Positions 11,801-23,154 of a DNA stretch of 64,000 nucleotides are shown here, one piece after another. Source of the stretch: Lethocerus indicus (Eukaryota; Arthropoda; Insecta; Hemiptera; Belostomatidae); NCBI GenBank assembly GCA_019843655.1, contig JACDQD010000002.1, positions 12,299,154-12,363,153 on the forward strand, in the 5' to 3' direction. Under the pieces are notes generated by a model. The model did no database searches and was not told the origin of the DNA. It worked only from the letters and a program-made list of their open reading frames with translations. The position numbers and the translations under genes were made by a program. Each line of letters opens with the position of its first letter. Position 1 is the first letter of the stretch.

Positions 11801-13180
11801 TCCTAACCGTTGCAGAAAAGTATTTCCCGTACAATTTTTCCCTTTTGTCGGTTATGCCAGGTAAAAAAGCGTGTTTACTATTCCAATTTAAATTTTATCC
11901 TTTAAAATACTCTTGTTAAATTTCAAACACGCTCGTTTCGTTCATTCCCCGAATTCATACCCATAATAAGATTTAATTAATAGTCACTCTTGATTCAGGA
12001 ATTGAATGATGATGCTTATTTTGATATTTAGACGATTTAGCGAAGAATTTGAAAACAGACGTGATTAGAGGAGCTACCAGTAGTAACCTTTGAATTGTGT
12101 GATTTTTCTTAACAGATCGGTGAACAACCCGTTCGTTGTTCATATTTATATTTTCTCAGGAGAGAGGCCAAATTTTAAACAGCATGTTTCAAAGTCCCCC
12201 CACTGCTGTAACCGGAGTTTGAACAGTGGAGAACATATATGTTCCCTCTTGCCACATATATCAGATGCGAAAGGAGAAACAACCGCCGGCGGAGAACGCA
12301 AAAATGGATTATTATTTACGAAAACGATATCTGTAACTTTAAACGCGCGATATCTTTATCACAGATACTCTCGTGATTGGACTTGAATTGTTGGTTGTCG
12401 AAAGGGCGATATGTGAGAACCGGTATTCGAAATAGAGGTTTTTACAGCCAGGCGCTGGGGGCTTACACGCCCACCGCTAGCCCGTTTTGAAACCGATCCG
12501 AACCACACGGAGCGTAGACAATTTAATTCTTAGGAAAAATTTTATATGTAGGAAGACCGGACAGTCCAGGGACCAAGGGCAGTTTTATTCGGTGATATTA
12601 AAATACCGCTTTCATGCATTACTAACGGTTTTATTGAATTGTGATAAGAATTGCTTTAATTTTTATAATAAATCAGAGTAAAACATGATTTCCGTAAATC
12701 GCAGAATTATGGAATTTCATTAACAGGAACCATGAAGATTATAAACGCGGACTGAATACAAGATAAGATCTTCAATTTTGGAAACCATTGCCTTATCTTC
12801 AACTGGGGTACTCGTTAATCCTCTATGGATCTGTAATGAATCTCCTGCCATGTAGGAAGAGGCGGCGGGTATTATTCGTCTCTGGGCATCAGACAGCAAC
12901 ATGTAAATTGACGCTCTTCGGTCATAATTGAAACGATGCCGGTTCCCAGATCTGGGCAGATTAAAACCTGCACAAAGGTTTCCTCGAATTCGGGGCCTCG
13001 AACAAAGGGGGCGGAAGAGCTTATCGCCTAATAATGTTAAGGCGCAGTATCAGTTACCGGTCGATGGATGGCCGACACACCATAAATTACTCGGCTACAC
13101 TGTGGGAACACACAGTCCTTATCATTACCCAGTAATAAAGGGTTTACTTCTGGATCGGGGCGATGAGATAGCATTTTTGT
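11801..13180. other. Mixed-composition non-coding stretch
   Basis: Alternating AT-rich and average-GC segments, with GC-richer spots near 12440-12500 and 12930-13060. No recognised gene, RNA or repeat. Confidence 0.5.
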
Positions 13181-14660
13181 GAATATATTATTTTTCAACT
13201 ACACTTAACCGGCATCGAGTTGAAACTGATTCGAAATAACAATGGATCTGCAAATATAACAGAGCTCATTCATAATAACAGTTCCTTAAATTCTACTCCA
13301 ACAGTCCCAGAATATAATTACGTCGTAATTGTTGATGTACTTTATGAATTATCATATGAAGAAAGTAGTTCACGAATGTTTAATGTAAAATTGATTTAAC
13401 ATTAAAGTCACAAATATTTTCATAAGTTTCATCCAAATACACTACATTAAAGTATATAATTTCATGCCCAGTCACAAGCCTTTATCATTCGTCCTTAGCG
13501 TGCGATATATGCGGGTAGGTTTACAAATTAATGGAGCCGAACAAAGTTTTTCATAACTCTCCGAATATAACTCAACCATCTTTCCGCTACGCGAGCACAT
13601 TTTATATTAAAAAACTAAAAAAATTATCTTCATTCAAGGTCCTCTGGTATCGCATCCCATTATCCTTGATATCCTACATATTTTACCGGTGTTCATCTGC
13701 TGAAAATATTCCGTACGAAATATCGCGTATTTTATTTTATTTTTTTAATTTTTAATAATATTTAACGAAGGTTTCCTCAATTAATGTTTCACTATTGGCT
13801 ATATAATTGAATTACACGGCCTTATAATAAAGCTAATGGGAGTCGTGTATTTCAATAGCCTCACGGGAGGCTAAACTTATTTCCATTTATATTAAACTCT
13901 ACGTATGGGGTGCGTTGTAAATGTAAATGGATTCATTAGGCCGGAGGCCGCCGGCCGGAGATTGTTCCTTTGCACGAAAATTGAAGAGTTCTTGGAACGG
14001 GTTTTCGAAATTCGGACCAAATATTATTCATTTCGAAAAATCATGTTTGCATATTGGGGTTTGAATTTTGCTTGGCTCAGTTACACTTGCAGGTTTTCAG
14101 TCTTTAAACCCGGAATGCGCACATTGCGATACGTTAATATACATTATTTCATTTAAATAATAAAATCGCGGCTCGTTTAAGGGTAGAAAAAACGGTGGAT
14201 CGCACGTTTCGTCGGTAGCCCGAATTTTTCATTTGTCCTCTGCCCTCATCTGGATGTTGGATAATTTATTTTCGGTTTTTAATTGTTGTACGCTCTCAAA
14301 TTGATGCCATGACTTTTATCTCCACTACTGCGAATGCAGGGTAAACGATCATTGGTTTATTATACCTTTCGATTTCGTTTAAATATAATTGAAATTTAAA
14401 CAGTTATGTACACGAACAGTTCGACTAATTTCAGGTTTTGATAGGAAATGTACACCGATATTTCATTCAGCTTCTCGACTGGAAAAATCCATACCTGTTT
14501 CGGGGATATAAACGCGAACAAGGCCGTAACAGGAAATTGTAACCTCATTTGGCCCTTTAATCATTTACAATTGATTATTACATTCTGATTACGAGAGATT
14601 CTGATGCGAATCTTGGATATTTCGCTACCTTCGGCCCTGTTATTACATTGGTTCATATTG
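13181..14660. other. AT-rich non-coding stretch
   Basis: Mostly AT-rich. It includes the candidate stem-loop at 13797-13860, annotated separately, and a CCGG-rich spot near 13940-13960. No gene was recognised. Confidence 0.5.
13797..13860. other. Imperfect stem-loop of precursor-miRNA size
   Basis: Three helical segments stack: 13797-13801 with 13856-13860, 13807-13811 with 13851-13855, and 13813-13818 with 13844-13849. They are separated by a 5-base bulge on the left arm and one T-T mismatch. The loop is about 20 bases. The total of 64 bases suits a pre-miRNA, but the bulge and AT-rich pairs weaken the case. No known miRNA seed was recognised. Confidence 0.2.
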
Positions 14661-14756
14661 AACTAATATAAAGGACGGATGTGATTTTAACCGATGTTCG
14701 TATCGTGGACATATATGTACATATATTTGCGGTGGTGTGCTCTACTTTCTCTATCG

Positions 14757-14770
14757 TATATATATATATA
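14757..14770. repeat. TA dinucleotide microsatellite
   Basis: Seven TA units, preceded by shorter ATATAT words at 14711 and 14721. Confidence 0.85.
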
Positions 14771-14821
14771 GGTGGCGGCAACCTGTGCTCGGCTGGTATA
14801 ATAAGCCAATTGTGTAGTGTA

Positions 14822-14865
14822 GGCTGGCTGGCTGGCTGGAGAGAGAGAGAGAGAGAGAGAGAGAG
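14822..14865 (+). repeat. GGCT tetranucleotide followed by GA array
   Basis: Four GGCT units lead directly into about 13 GA units. Compound microsatellites like this are typical of animal non-coding DNA. Confidence 0.93.
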
Positions 14866-15078
14866 CTGAGGGGTGATAAAGCGTGGTGGGTGGGGGCCGT
14901 GGGGTGGTGATGATGGTTTGGCTGATGGGAGGGGTAGGGGGAGTTGACTGCTCGTAAAGTATTCGTGTTATATTGTCAGGCCGAGATAACAAGATAGGAG
15001 CCCGTTTTGCGGTGAGCACTATAATCGGGGCGACTCCTCGGGCCCACGGCCGGCCCTAATGATAGCGGCTGGGCCGTG

Positions 15079-15127
15079 CTCCTCTCTCTCCCTCACTCCC
15101 TCCCTCCCTATCACTCTCTCTCCCTCC
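15079..15127 (+). repeat. CT/CCCT-rich tract
   Basis: Imperfect pyrimidine tract of CT and CCCT units at the downstream side of the island. Confidence 0.85.
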
Positions 15128-16294
15128 GGTTCGTGCCCTCTCAGCCCCGCGACGTGATCCTCCCGAGGACCCGCTTCCTCCTCCCCGAACCAAAACTAAT
15201 AATTTTATCGTGGTCGTCGTGTAGTCGTTCTCTCGGTGGTCGGACGAGAGGGGGAGGGTGGTCTTTTTTTCTATATTTATAGATAATAGTTCGGCCTCAA
15301 CGTTACCTACTCGGCGGTGACGCGGTGTACGTATTTATGAATTTTAAACACGAATTCGCCATTATTTATTTCCATTCTTAGGATTTGGGGGTTGATCGAG
15401 GCATGGGGAAGTCCTCGAGGAATCACAAATAACAATAAATTGCTGTTGGCTTAGACTCTCATTTGTCTCATTGGAGATGCCTCATTTACAGCTTACATTC
15501 CTAGTTTTCTTTCTAATTTAATCACGAAATACCACTGAAGATGGGGAGAAGCAGAACCACTTCAGCTATTAAAGTTTATTTTTTAATTTCGATTTAATTC
15601 AAGGACAGGAAGAATAAAAAAATCGACAAACAGTTATGTATCTTTATTATTACAAATTTATAGTCATAAACATCAAAATAATTAATATATTTTCTGCACA
15701 TTAAATAAAGGCCAATGACAAATATTTATGTACGAATAACACTTTCACTTATTATTAAATTAAGGTCCTTAAGAAGTATTTATTTGAATTAATGTTCCAC
15801 CGGGGAAAGGCATTGCAGGTTATATAATTACTTAACAATAATAATATGTGATAAAATGCCGCACATGTCACTGTGTAAATAAACTGTAAAAGAACGCATA
15901 TTTAGTAAAAGAACTGATTAAATAAAAACATGGCGATATAAATAAATGGGTGTTTGAGGTTCCAAGCGGGCAATTAAGCGGGTAAATTGAAACACTTCTT
16001 ATATTATAATAAAGGAGACTATAATAAGAACGACAACAGTTTATTTTTAATATTGGCAATTATTGCGTAATGGATAGTTAATATGAGTGTCAGAATTGGT
16101 GCAGTTTAACTTAAAAATGCCGGTGATCTACACAAACGGTAATAGCGATACGCAGATTAATAGCGCTCCCGCTCCAACACTCCAGTTCGAACAGTGGAAC
16201 TCTATGCTCCATTGGGTAAACCGCAATTACCGGCACCCCGTTTATTTCTTTTTTTTCGCCCAAATTCAATCGGACGCCGACTGAAAAAGAAACG

Positions 16295-16323
16295 TGTCAC
16301 GACTAATAAAGCGAGTCGTGACA
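16295..16323. terminator. Perfect 10-base-pair hairpin (terminator-like shape only)
   Basis: TGTCACGACT at 16295-16304 is exactly complementary to 16314-16323 across a 9-base loop. It has the shape of a bacterial terminator but no T tract and no gene upstream, so that function is not claimed. A protein-binding inverted repeat or chance is more likely. Confidence 0.1.
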
Positions 16324-16510
16324 GACCATCAACTCCGGTGATAGGACTGAAACTATCCGGTCGGTTATACTAATGTACGCCCGACGCTTACCACATTCTA
16401 ATAAGTAGAATTTGGGGAAATCAAAGCCGATTCGACAATTGAGGGTAATCACAGTAAGCATAGATGTCTACCGCGCACTTATATATAACCTGACTAATGC
16501 CACTGAACAC

Positions 16511-16528
16511 ATAATAATAATAATAATA
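16511..16528. repeat. ATA trinucleotide microsatellite
   Basis: Six ATA units in AT-rich surroundings. Confidence 0.9.
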
Positions 16529-17020
16529 TTCCTTTTATATACTTTATTTTTATATATCGTTAACACTTGAAATAAAGAGCAGACAGTAGATTGTTTTCTT
16601 TAATTATGATTTCATATTATTACTGTTCCACAACAATTAAATCTAATATATAAATCGAGTAAGATATGTTCCATTAGCATCAAAAGTTAGTAATGATTCG
16701 AATATTATTAATAAAACCGACTTTGCACCTAAGAACTGCACAGACTACGATATTCCTTCGCTAACTCGTTGAAAATAACTTAAAATTTGCACATTTATAT
16801 TTCCGATACTACGTTTTCAATTTTAATAATTATTTAATTAAAGTTTCACGAATCCGTTATATTAGCGATGCAGCTTAAACAGAATTCTATAACTTACCCA
16901 ATAAAGTCTGGCATCCCCGAAACAATAATTTATTGCATAATTCAACGCCGGGTAATTTATTTCGGTATATTAAAAAGAAATCATTCGAGTTTTTTTTTCA
17001 TCCGCCCAATCTAATGACAC

Positions 17021-17760
17021 ATATTTTCTGGAACGGATCGGGCGCTCAACCCCCCGAGGCCAGAATTACAATAACAGACATTGTAAGGGGAGGCGCTGTA
17101 ACAGTTAATGACGGTGCGGGGGCCGTACCCAAAGTAAATCGTAAATTTAGATTTACGGACGGAAAACCCGTGTACCGAACTGTTGGCTTAATTCGGTTAC
17201 CACTCCCGGGCCAGTGTATCCTGGGATATTTATTTGGGGGGGGGGCCAAAGTGAGCGGGAGATTTGCAACAATCAATTACCGATTGGTTTGGCGCTTATC
17301 GCCGTGGGGGTATGAGCAGGGAGGAGGATGGAGGAGGGAAATAAAGCGAAAGCAGTCAGTGGTCGCCCGGAGGCGGGGGCGATGCCGGGCCCAGATAAGC
17401 CCCGGCCGGCCGGCCATTAATTCCTCCCTATCCATATGTCGCTTATCGGATCCCGCGGGCCAAATCCTATACTTTTGTACGCCGCTCGGGGTTTAGCTTA
17501 TCCCGGCGAGATGGCCGCCCTCCTCCACACCGCCCCCCCCTTTCCAGCCAGCGCAGCCACCCGTTTGTCCGAGAGGAAGAGGGAAGTTCGTGAAATGCGT
17601 ATTATTTCCAGAGCCGCTCAGCGTAATGAGGGATGATTGGCCGTCGGCCTGCCCACATCGAAAAAATCAGTCATTTCCCAAATTATTTAGTTGAGGGTTA
17701 TCCGGTCTCTCCCCCTCCCCGCACCACCCCCTCTCATCCGACACCGTAACTACGGCAGTC
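17021..17760. promoter_or_regulatory. GC island containing the window's longest open frame
   Basis: GC-rich island with GGCCGGCC words near 17402-17412 and an ATGGCCGCC (YY1/Pho-like) word at 17511-17519. The plus-strand frame at 16933-17496 (187 codons from a TTG) is the longest in the window. It has no ATG near its start, no recognised domain and no splice structure. It is left as a regulatory island with an unexplained frame. Confidence 0.3.
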
Positions 17761-18950
17761 TCCTCGTAAATCACGAACCGAATTTACGAGCTGATATTTT
17801 GACAGGCTCCTTATTTGACTCCCTTGAAAATTGCCGACTTTCAAACTTCTATACCCACACCAGCAACCCTTTCTTCGCTTTTCTCATCATTCTTTTTTTT
17901 TTTGCTTTTTGTACACCGAAAATTGATTCAGCCAGAGATCTTTATTTAGAAAAACGCGGAGGAAATAAAAAGGCAGCGTAAAACACATACAACGCTCGAG
18001 AAAATTTATTAGACTTATACACGTTTCAATCTTAACATCTAAGGTATTACTTAGTATTATAAAGTTATATTATAAATAAGCTGCAAATATCACTCTGTGA
18101 AGAGATTAATTATACCCAAAATATATTTGATTATTGAAAAATTACCGAAAATGAAATATTAGCCACTAGAGTACTGTAATTACAGATATACATGTATAAA
18201 AAGACGAATAGATTTGTATTCGCTCACTTATGAGTGAATTTCAGGAGTTTAATACAGCGAGTTATCGAACGGTCGGGCGGCCATATTGTTGGTGCGGGCC
18301 ATATCTCTGCCCGGGCCTCACTCCCCGTTAACCAAATATTCCTTCAACACTTATTTAGTGCTAGAGTAACATTTTGACGTAATTCTACTAAGAATACTGT
18401 AATTTTCACATCAGAAATGCATGTTATTGTAGCCTCAAGTATTAAATTAGTAGTAAATGTAGTAATTTTATAAAATATTTTAACATTCATTGAGTTTACT
18501 GTGATTATCCGGAACGTTATAACTTTGCATTCTGCTCGTCCCTATCATGTTCAGTAACGCAGTAAATAAGCATATTTATTCGTTATTATGATTTGAAATT
18601 GTATTATGGAAGGATTGGAGTGCATATTTAAAAATAAACAATTTTTTCCATAGCCCTGAATTTTTATTGTTAACGCTTGTATTCATTATAAATACAAGGT
18701 TAGCTCAAAAATTGTTTCTCTAGTTTTATACTTCCTAGGTTAACGGTTTTTCATTTTTATGTGTACATCTCTAAACTCATACTTGTGCGCGGGTCCGCCA
18801 GAATATTCCTCTTATAGAACGGGATTTTCGAGGTTCGAAAAGTTTCGGGAACCACTGATATATGTGTACAATACATCATTGTGTACATTATCAGTACATA
18901 ATGTTCTGCAGTTATGCGATTTAACTCTAGTTGGGGTTTAAATGAATGGC
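17761..18950. other. AT-rich non-coding stretch
   Basis: AT-rich, with a CpG-richer spot at 18260-18330. No gene, repeat copy or structured RNA recognised. Confidence 0.55.
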
Positions 18951-19580
18951 CTCCCTGTGCGGATGCGACATTACCGGTGGTGGACGTCGGAGAACAGATA
19001 CACTGTGTTGTATAAGGATATGGAAAAATTGAAAAAAAATATACAACGCAACATGCTATTCGGCGTGCAGTAACAGGTGGACAGGAAACAGCGCGGTTTG
19101 AGAGGCCAGGGGTGAAGGGTACCGTTCTTCTCGGGGCTTCAGAAGAAGGCCCAATTCTCTAAATTACAACCGGACAAAAAAGGATACGGCGACGCTTACG
19201 ATCAAATTGGGCCCCGGGGAGTTTCGAAAATTGGTTGCCTAATTTGTGTATGGAAGGCCCCCCCCCGTAGGCCCGATTGAGGGAGGGTTTTTGTCCCGGG
19301 GGCCCGAAATTGCATCCCGACGGCCGGTAATCGGGGCCCCGTTTAATTTGGGGACACAAACCCCTCCTCGGGGCTCACAGCTCGCCGACATCAGTCGATA
19401 TCCGCCTCCTTTTTTGTCCGCTCTCACTTGCCGGGCTGTAATCAGCCCGATTGTGCTCCGGCCCACGGCGGCCGCCCTTAACACTTCCCAGAGTGACATC
19501 CACCAAGTGTAGAGTGTAGACTCCCTCAAGACACCACTATTTCTACTTGGCCACAATCCAAGGGTAAGCGATAGCCATTT
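18951..19580. promoter_or_regulatory. GC island
   Basis: GC-rich, particularly 19200-19500, with runs of C and G (eight or so at 19259-19267) and several GGGGCCC-type words. Open frames occur on both strands as expected from low stop frequency. None resembles a known protein. Confidence 0.3.
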
Positions 19581-20490
19581 CATGACCACATGAATACTAT
19601 TTAATAGTTAATGTTTAATTATTCCACACGATTACTCATATATTCTTGCTAGAAGTTATTTATTACTATCCATGTAAAATGTATCCGGATCAATATTTAT
19701 TTTCAAAATATCGTACTAACTTTAGCTTGTTTCATTGTATATATCCTGGTTTATATTTTCGTTATTCCTTCTTAATCTCCAGTAAATATATGAATATTTC
19801 CACAAATCCACAAGAAAGTAGTCAATTATTCATTGTTATTCCTCTAAGAGTAGGTCTTTGAACAAGAAACCCGAACTATTCATTACCGGTTTAGAAGAAA
19901 AAATGTGATTCGTTGTTATGCACTTTGTGTTAGTGAAAAATTATGATTAACGATATCTGATGAGATACGACTAATTCAACATACTCTTATGAAATATATT
20001 CCTGAAATTAGTAATACCAGTGTACAAAATATCAAAATTGATACGGCCGATTTTCTTAATATACAAATAGACTAAATTTTATTTGTTTTCTATCTCACAA
20101 AAACAAATATTCTATTATACATAAACAATTGCGCATGTTTTGTAGTTACCTTCGTTACCTACTATACTCAATAATGCATATTTCATTCAAAAGCTGTCCG
20201 CTAATAACCACTGTAAATATTAGGCCGAAATACAGAGACGAATAAATCAGTTCGGTATCATCTAGTTCTCGTTATATGTTGCATAAATTAGAGAATAATT
20301 CAGTCGTACTTATATAAATACAAATTCCATGAGTTCAGAGAACGCGTATAAATTGTATTAATGAAATAGCATTCTATCAGTTTAAATTATTAATTTTAAA
20401 CGAGCCGATATCGTTTAGCGCTGAATGATTTCAGTACAAGAACAGCTTCGAGTTTCGATAAATTATCTTATTAAATAAATTACCCGTTTA
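19581..20490. other. AT-rich non-coding stretch
   Basis: Strongly AT-rich. No feature recognised. Confidence 0.6.
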
Positions 20491-21200
20491 ATGGTAAAGG
20501 GAAACAACAATTATATAGTTAAGCCGTCGTTTTGTCGGACGCTCTCTGTGCACGGACTTTTTCCTCCGGCCTACACCCAATTTTCGCATTACAGTAATTT
20601 CTCTACTATAGTTTAAATCCAGGGTTTTGGGGCCCGGTCGCGCCGGCCCTAATGAAATGTAATCGGCTGGTTTGGGTGGGCCGTGCGGGAACAATGGTCG
20701 CGTCCATCCGCGTCACGATCGCCCATCGGCAAGAACCCTCGTCCTATTAGGCAATCATCATTTTCCTCCTGCCCCCCCGACCACCTACCCGGCCACGGCC
20801 TTCAATTACGCAATTCAATTCGCGATATTTATGAGGAGGGAATAAGTCGGCTATGATTTGTTGTTGGCCGCGGTGCACTTCCACGGGGTCACACATTGAA
20901 ATATGTAAGACGCGTCGCCGTCGACACCATCCGTTCGCTGTAAGTTAATTCCGAGGCTAATTTATGCGAGCCCGGCCTCTAATTATAATTTTTTTCTGCC
21001 CCAACCCCCCGCTCCCAACCGTATAATACTTTCTGAACGCCGTCCAGATATAATCGGAAACAAAATGGCGCCGAGGGAGGAATAACCTGGAGTCCTCTCA
21101 AGGACATTGGGTCCTTTATTTAAATCGGATTTCATTTTGTGGTCTTTTTTATCGATACCCGGCTGTCCACCGAGAGAAGCCAGGAGAAATCTTGCAAATT
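20491..21200. promoter_or_regulatory. GC island with YY1/Pho-like site
   Basis: GC-richer sequence at 20620-20980 and 20990-21100. A CAAAATGGCGCC word at 21061-21072 fits the YY1/Pho pattern. GC blocks alternate with AATTA words, a texture often seen in conserved non-coding elements. No gene was recognised. Confidence 0.3.
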
Positions 21201-22330
21201 TGGGCGAAGTGAGAAGAATTTAACGAATTACACATTATGAATATTACTAGAACCAACAAGACTTACCAGTTGTTGGACAGCGAAACCGATCTAGTTTCAC
21301 CCTAAAAATCTCAATGAAGACAATTTACGCGTTATTCCTGAAATACCGAATAGAATTGATTGAAACAAACTCACAGAGTACAACTAGTTATTATATTGTG
21401 CTGCCTTCTTTTTATTATTCAAGCGTACAACAATTTCTATTATAATACAAGCACCAAATTTTATAAACACCATTCCTTTGCTTGTAAAAAACTGTCTTAT
21501 GAACTCAAATCTAATCTTCTCTCCAGTACAATAATTTCTCCTCTAGAAAGATCCAGCAGCAGGAGACGGTTGGAGAGACCTGAAACACAGAGAGATAGGA
21601 ACCATGTTAAAACCGAAATTGTTGGTTAGTGTAACGTTTTATTTACTAAATAATTGAAGAAACTTTCCTCACCGCGCTCGGGTCTTGAAATAATAGGTAC
21701 AAGACACAATTATATTGTTATATACTACCGCGTGGTAAACACATCTGGCCAAGTGAAAGTAGGAAGACGGCTGGGGTAGACGTGTTATTCAATTTTATTG
21801 AGTATGCCATGAGTAGAAGTCGATGTCCGCTTTTTTAAAAACAGACGGGTACCTCGTCTGGAATAGCATGACCTCGTGGCAGAATGAGGAAATCACTGGA
21901 TGCGTAAAGGGAATATTCTGAACGCTGCGTTCGAAGAGTTATCATTCGATTCAGTACTGTACTTACAGAAATTAATACTGGGATATTCAAAATTAAATGC
22001 AATCCGTCTCGAATAAAAAAATAGACCGCTCAAACAACAAAATTTAATCCGCACTTTTTTAATGAAATCGCTAATTTCCATTACTAGACCACTATTATTT
22101 CATATTGAAAGCTTGCACGTGCACTATGCAAATGCAACTTGATGCCATGTTGATATGTAAGGGAGCATTCGCCTAGCAGTACGAGTCTAAAGTATACTTT
22201 CGTGGAAATAATTATTCGTGGAAGAAAAAAGAAATAGCCAGAAAATTATATGTGAGTAGTAGTATTAAAATTTTACAAAAAATATGCCTGGGAAGACAAA
22301 GTGAAAAATAGAAAGAGTCGTTCACTTTTA
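21201..22330. other. AT-rich non-coding stretch
   Basis: AT-rich to average. No recognised gene. The short frames on both strands are not protein-like. Confidence 0.55.
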
Positions 22331-22463
22331 TAATTTCGAATCATTCGGTGCCGAGGGTGTCCGGGAGAGTTAGGTGCCGGGCGGGTCAAGTATATTCTAA
22401 CCCCGGGCTATGAGCGAGAGGCATAGAGGGGAGATTTAGGGCGGGCGATACGAACCCGCCGCC

Positions 22464-22489
22464 AGAGAGAGAGAGATAGGGAGAGAGAG
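22464..22489 (+). repeat. GA dinucleotide array, interrupted
   Basis: GA units broken by ATAGG in the middle. Confidence 0.88.
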
Positions 22490-22517
22490 TGATGGGGGCT
22501 TCTCCTGGAGGCGGTGC

Positions 22518-22533
22518 TGTTGTTGTTGTTGTT
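22518..22533 (+). repeat. TGT trinucleotide array
   Basis: About five TGT units. Confidence 0.85.
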
Positions 22534-22647
22534 GGACGGGACTGTACCGGGACTGTGATTAGGCGGCGGCCAGATCTGCTCGCACAGACGAATATAATAT
22601 GTAGGGGCTGTGGGCGTGTGGGCGCGTTGGGGCCTCAAGCTCGGCGG

Positions 22648-22678
22648 CCCCCTCCCTCCCTCCCTCCCTCCCTCCCTC
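22648..22678 (+). repeat. CCCT tetranucleotide array
   Basis: About seven CCCT units, uninterrupted. Confidence 0.93.
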
Positions 22679-22989
22679 ATGCCCAGGGCCCCATCTCCCT
22701 GACGGTATAATTAGACGGCCGGGGCCGCGGCCCTACCCCCACCTACCTCCCCACACTGCTCCCCTCAGACAGTTTTGTCCGGTTATCTCGGGTAGGCCCT
22801 GGGCGTGGTCAGCTCCGCCATCGCTCCCAATACATTTTTTCCGGGAGGAGCCGACGGCCGGAGCAGCTCGTTTCCGGCCTCTCTCCCTCACCACGCCGAC
22901 TAATTGGGTTATGTTAATGGGACGGCTCCCATTAGCCGGCCGCATGCCCCCAATAAGAAATGTGCCTTGTTTTTTATTTACGCCGTCGA

Positions 22990-23154
22990 AAAATAATTTT
23001 TAAATACTGTAGGTTCGTGATGTTTCTGTCTCCTCTCGCTGGCTTGGTCTTTTGCTAAAGACCAAACCAGCGAGAGGAGACAGAAACGTCACGAACCTAC
23101 AGTATTCCAACCCCTCGCAGACCACAAAACAGGTATATCAAAATAATTTTTAAA
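22990..23154. mobile_element. Possible insertion: foldback between 15-base direct repeats
   Basis: The 15 bases at 22990-23004 recur identically at 23140-23154, enclosing the foldback plus a unique tail of about 33 bases (23107-23139). This is the pattern left by insertion with target-site duplication. The repeated word is AT-only, so chance is less unlikely than its length suggests. The outer two bases of the left arm overlap the left repeat. No transposase or poly-A tail is visible. Confidence 0.4.
23003..23106. repeat. Near-perfect 50-base inverted repeat (foldback)
   Basis: Arms 23003-23052 and 23057-23106 are complementary at 48 of 50 positions around the 4-base loop TGCT. The exceptions are 23021/23088 (T-G) and 23043/23066 (C-A). 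In RNA from either strand one becomes a G-U wobble and the other stays a mismatch, so the duplex is essentially continuous. The stem is longer than a typical animal pre-miRNA. It fits a hairpin-RNA (endo-siRNA) source, a foldback transposon, or a recent inverted duplication. Two substitutions between arms argue against a simple sequencing foldback, though an assembly artefact is not excluded. Confidence 0.95.

Larger units (their letters stand above)
14661..15310. promoter_or_regulatory. Island with TA, GGCT, GA and CT arrays
   Basis: A chain of simple repeats within a GC-richer island: TA at 14757-14770, GGCT at 14822-14839, GA at 14839-14865, a GT/GGGG-rich segment to about 14940, and CT/CCCT at 15079-15127. 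The frames reported over it are low-complexity. A GAGA-factor-type regulatory site is plausible but unproven. Confidence 0.3.
15311..17020. other. AT-rich non-coding stretch
   Basis: AT-rich DNA with an ATA triplet array at 16511-16528 and a small hairpin at 16295-16323. A tandem duplication of an AAGCGGG-AATT-type word lies at about 15963-15990. No gene was recognised. Confidence 0.55.
22331..22960. promoter_or_regulatory. GC island with GA, TGT and CCCT arrays
   Basis: GC-rich island with an interrupted GA array (22464-22489), a TGT triplet array (22518-22533) and a CCCT array (22648-22678). It ends about 30 bases before the foldback insertion. The frames over it are low-complexity. A regulatory role is inferred only from composition. 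Confidence 0.3.

Noticed and set aside
16295..16323. Rho-independent terminator
   Set aside because: The hairpin is real, but there is no T tract, no upstream gene, and the DNA is eukaryotic in character.
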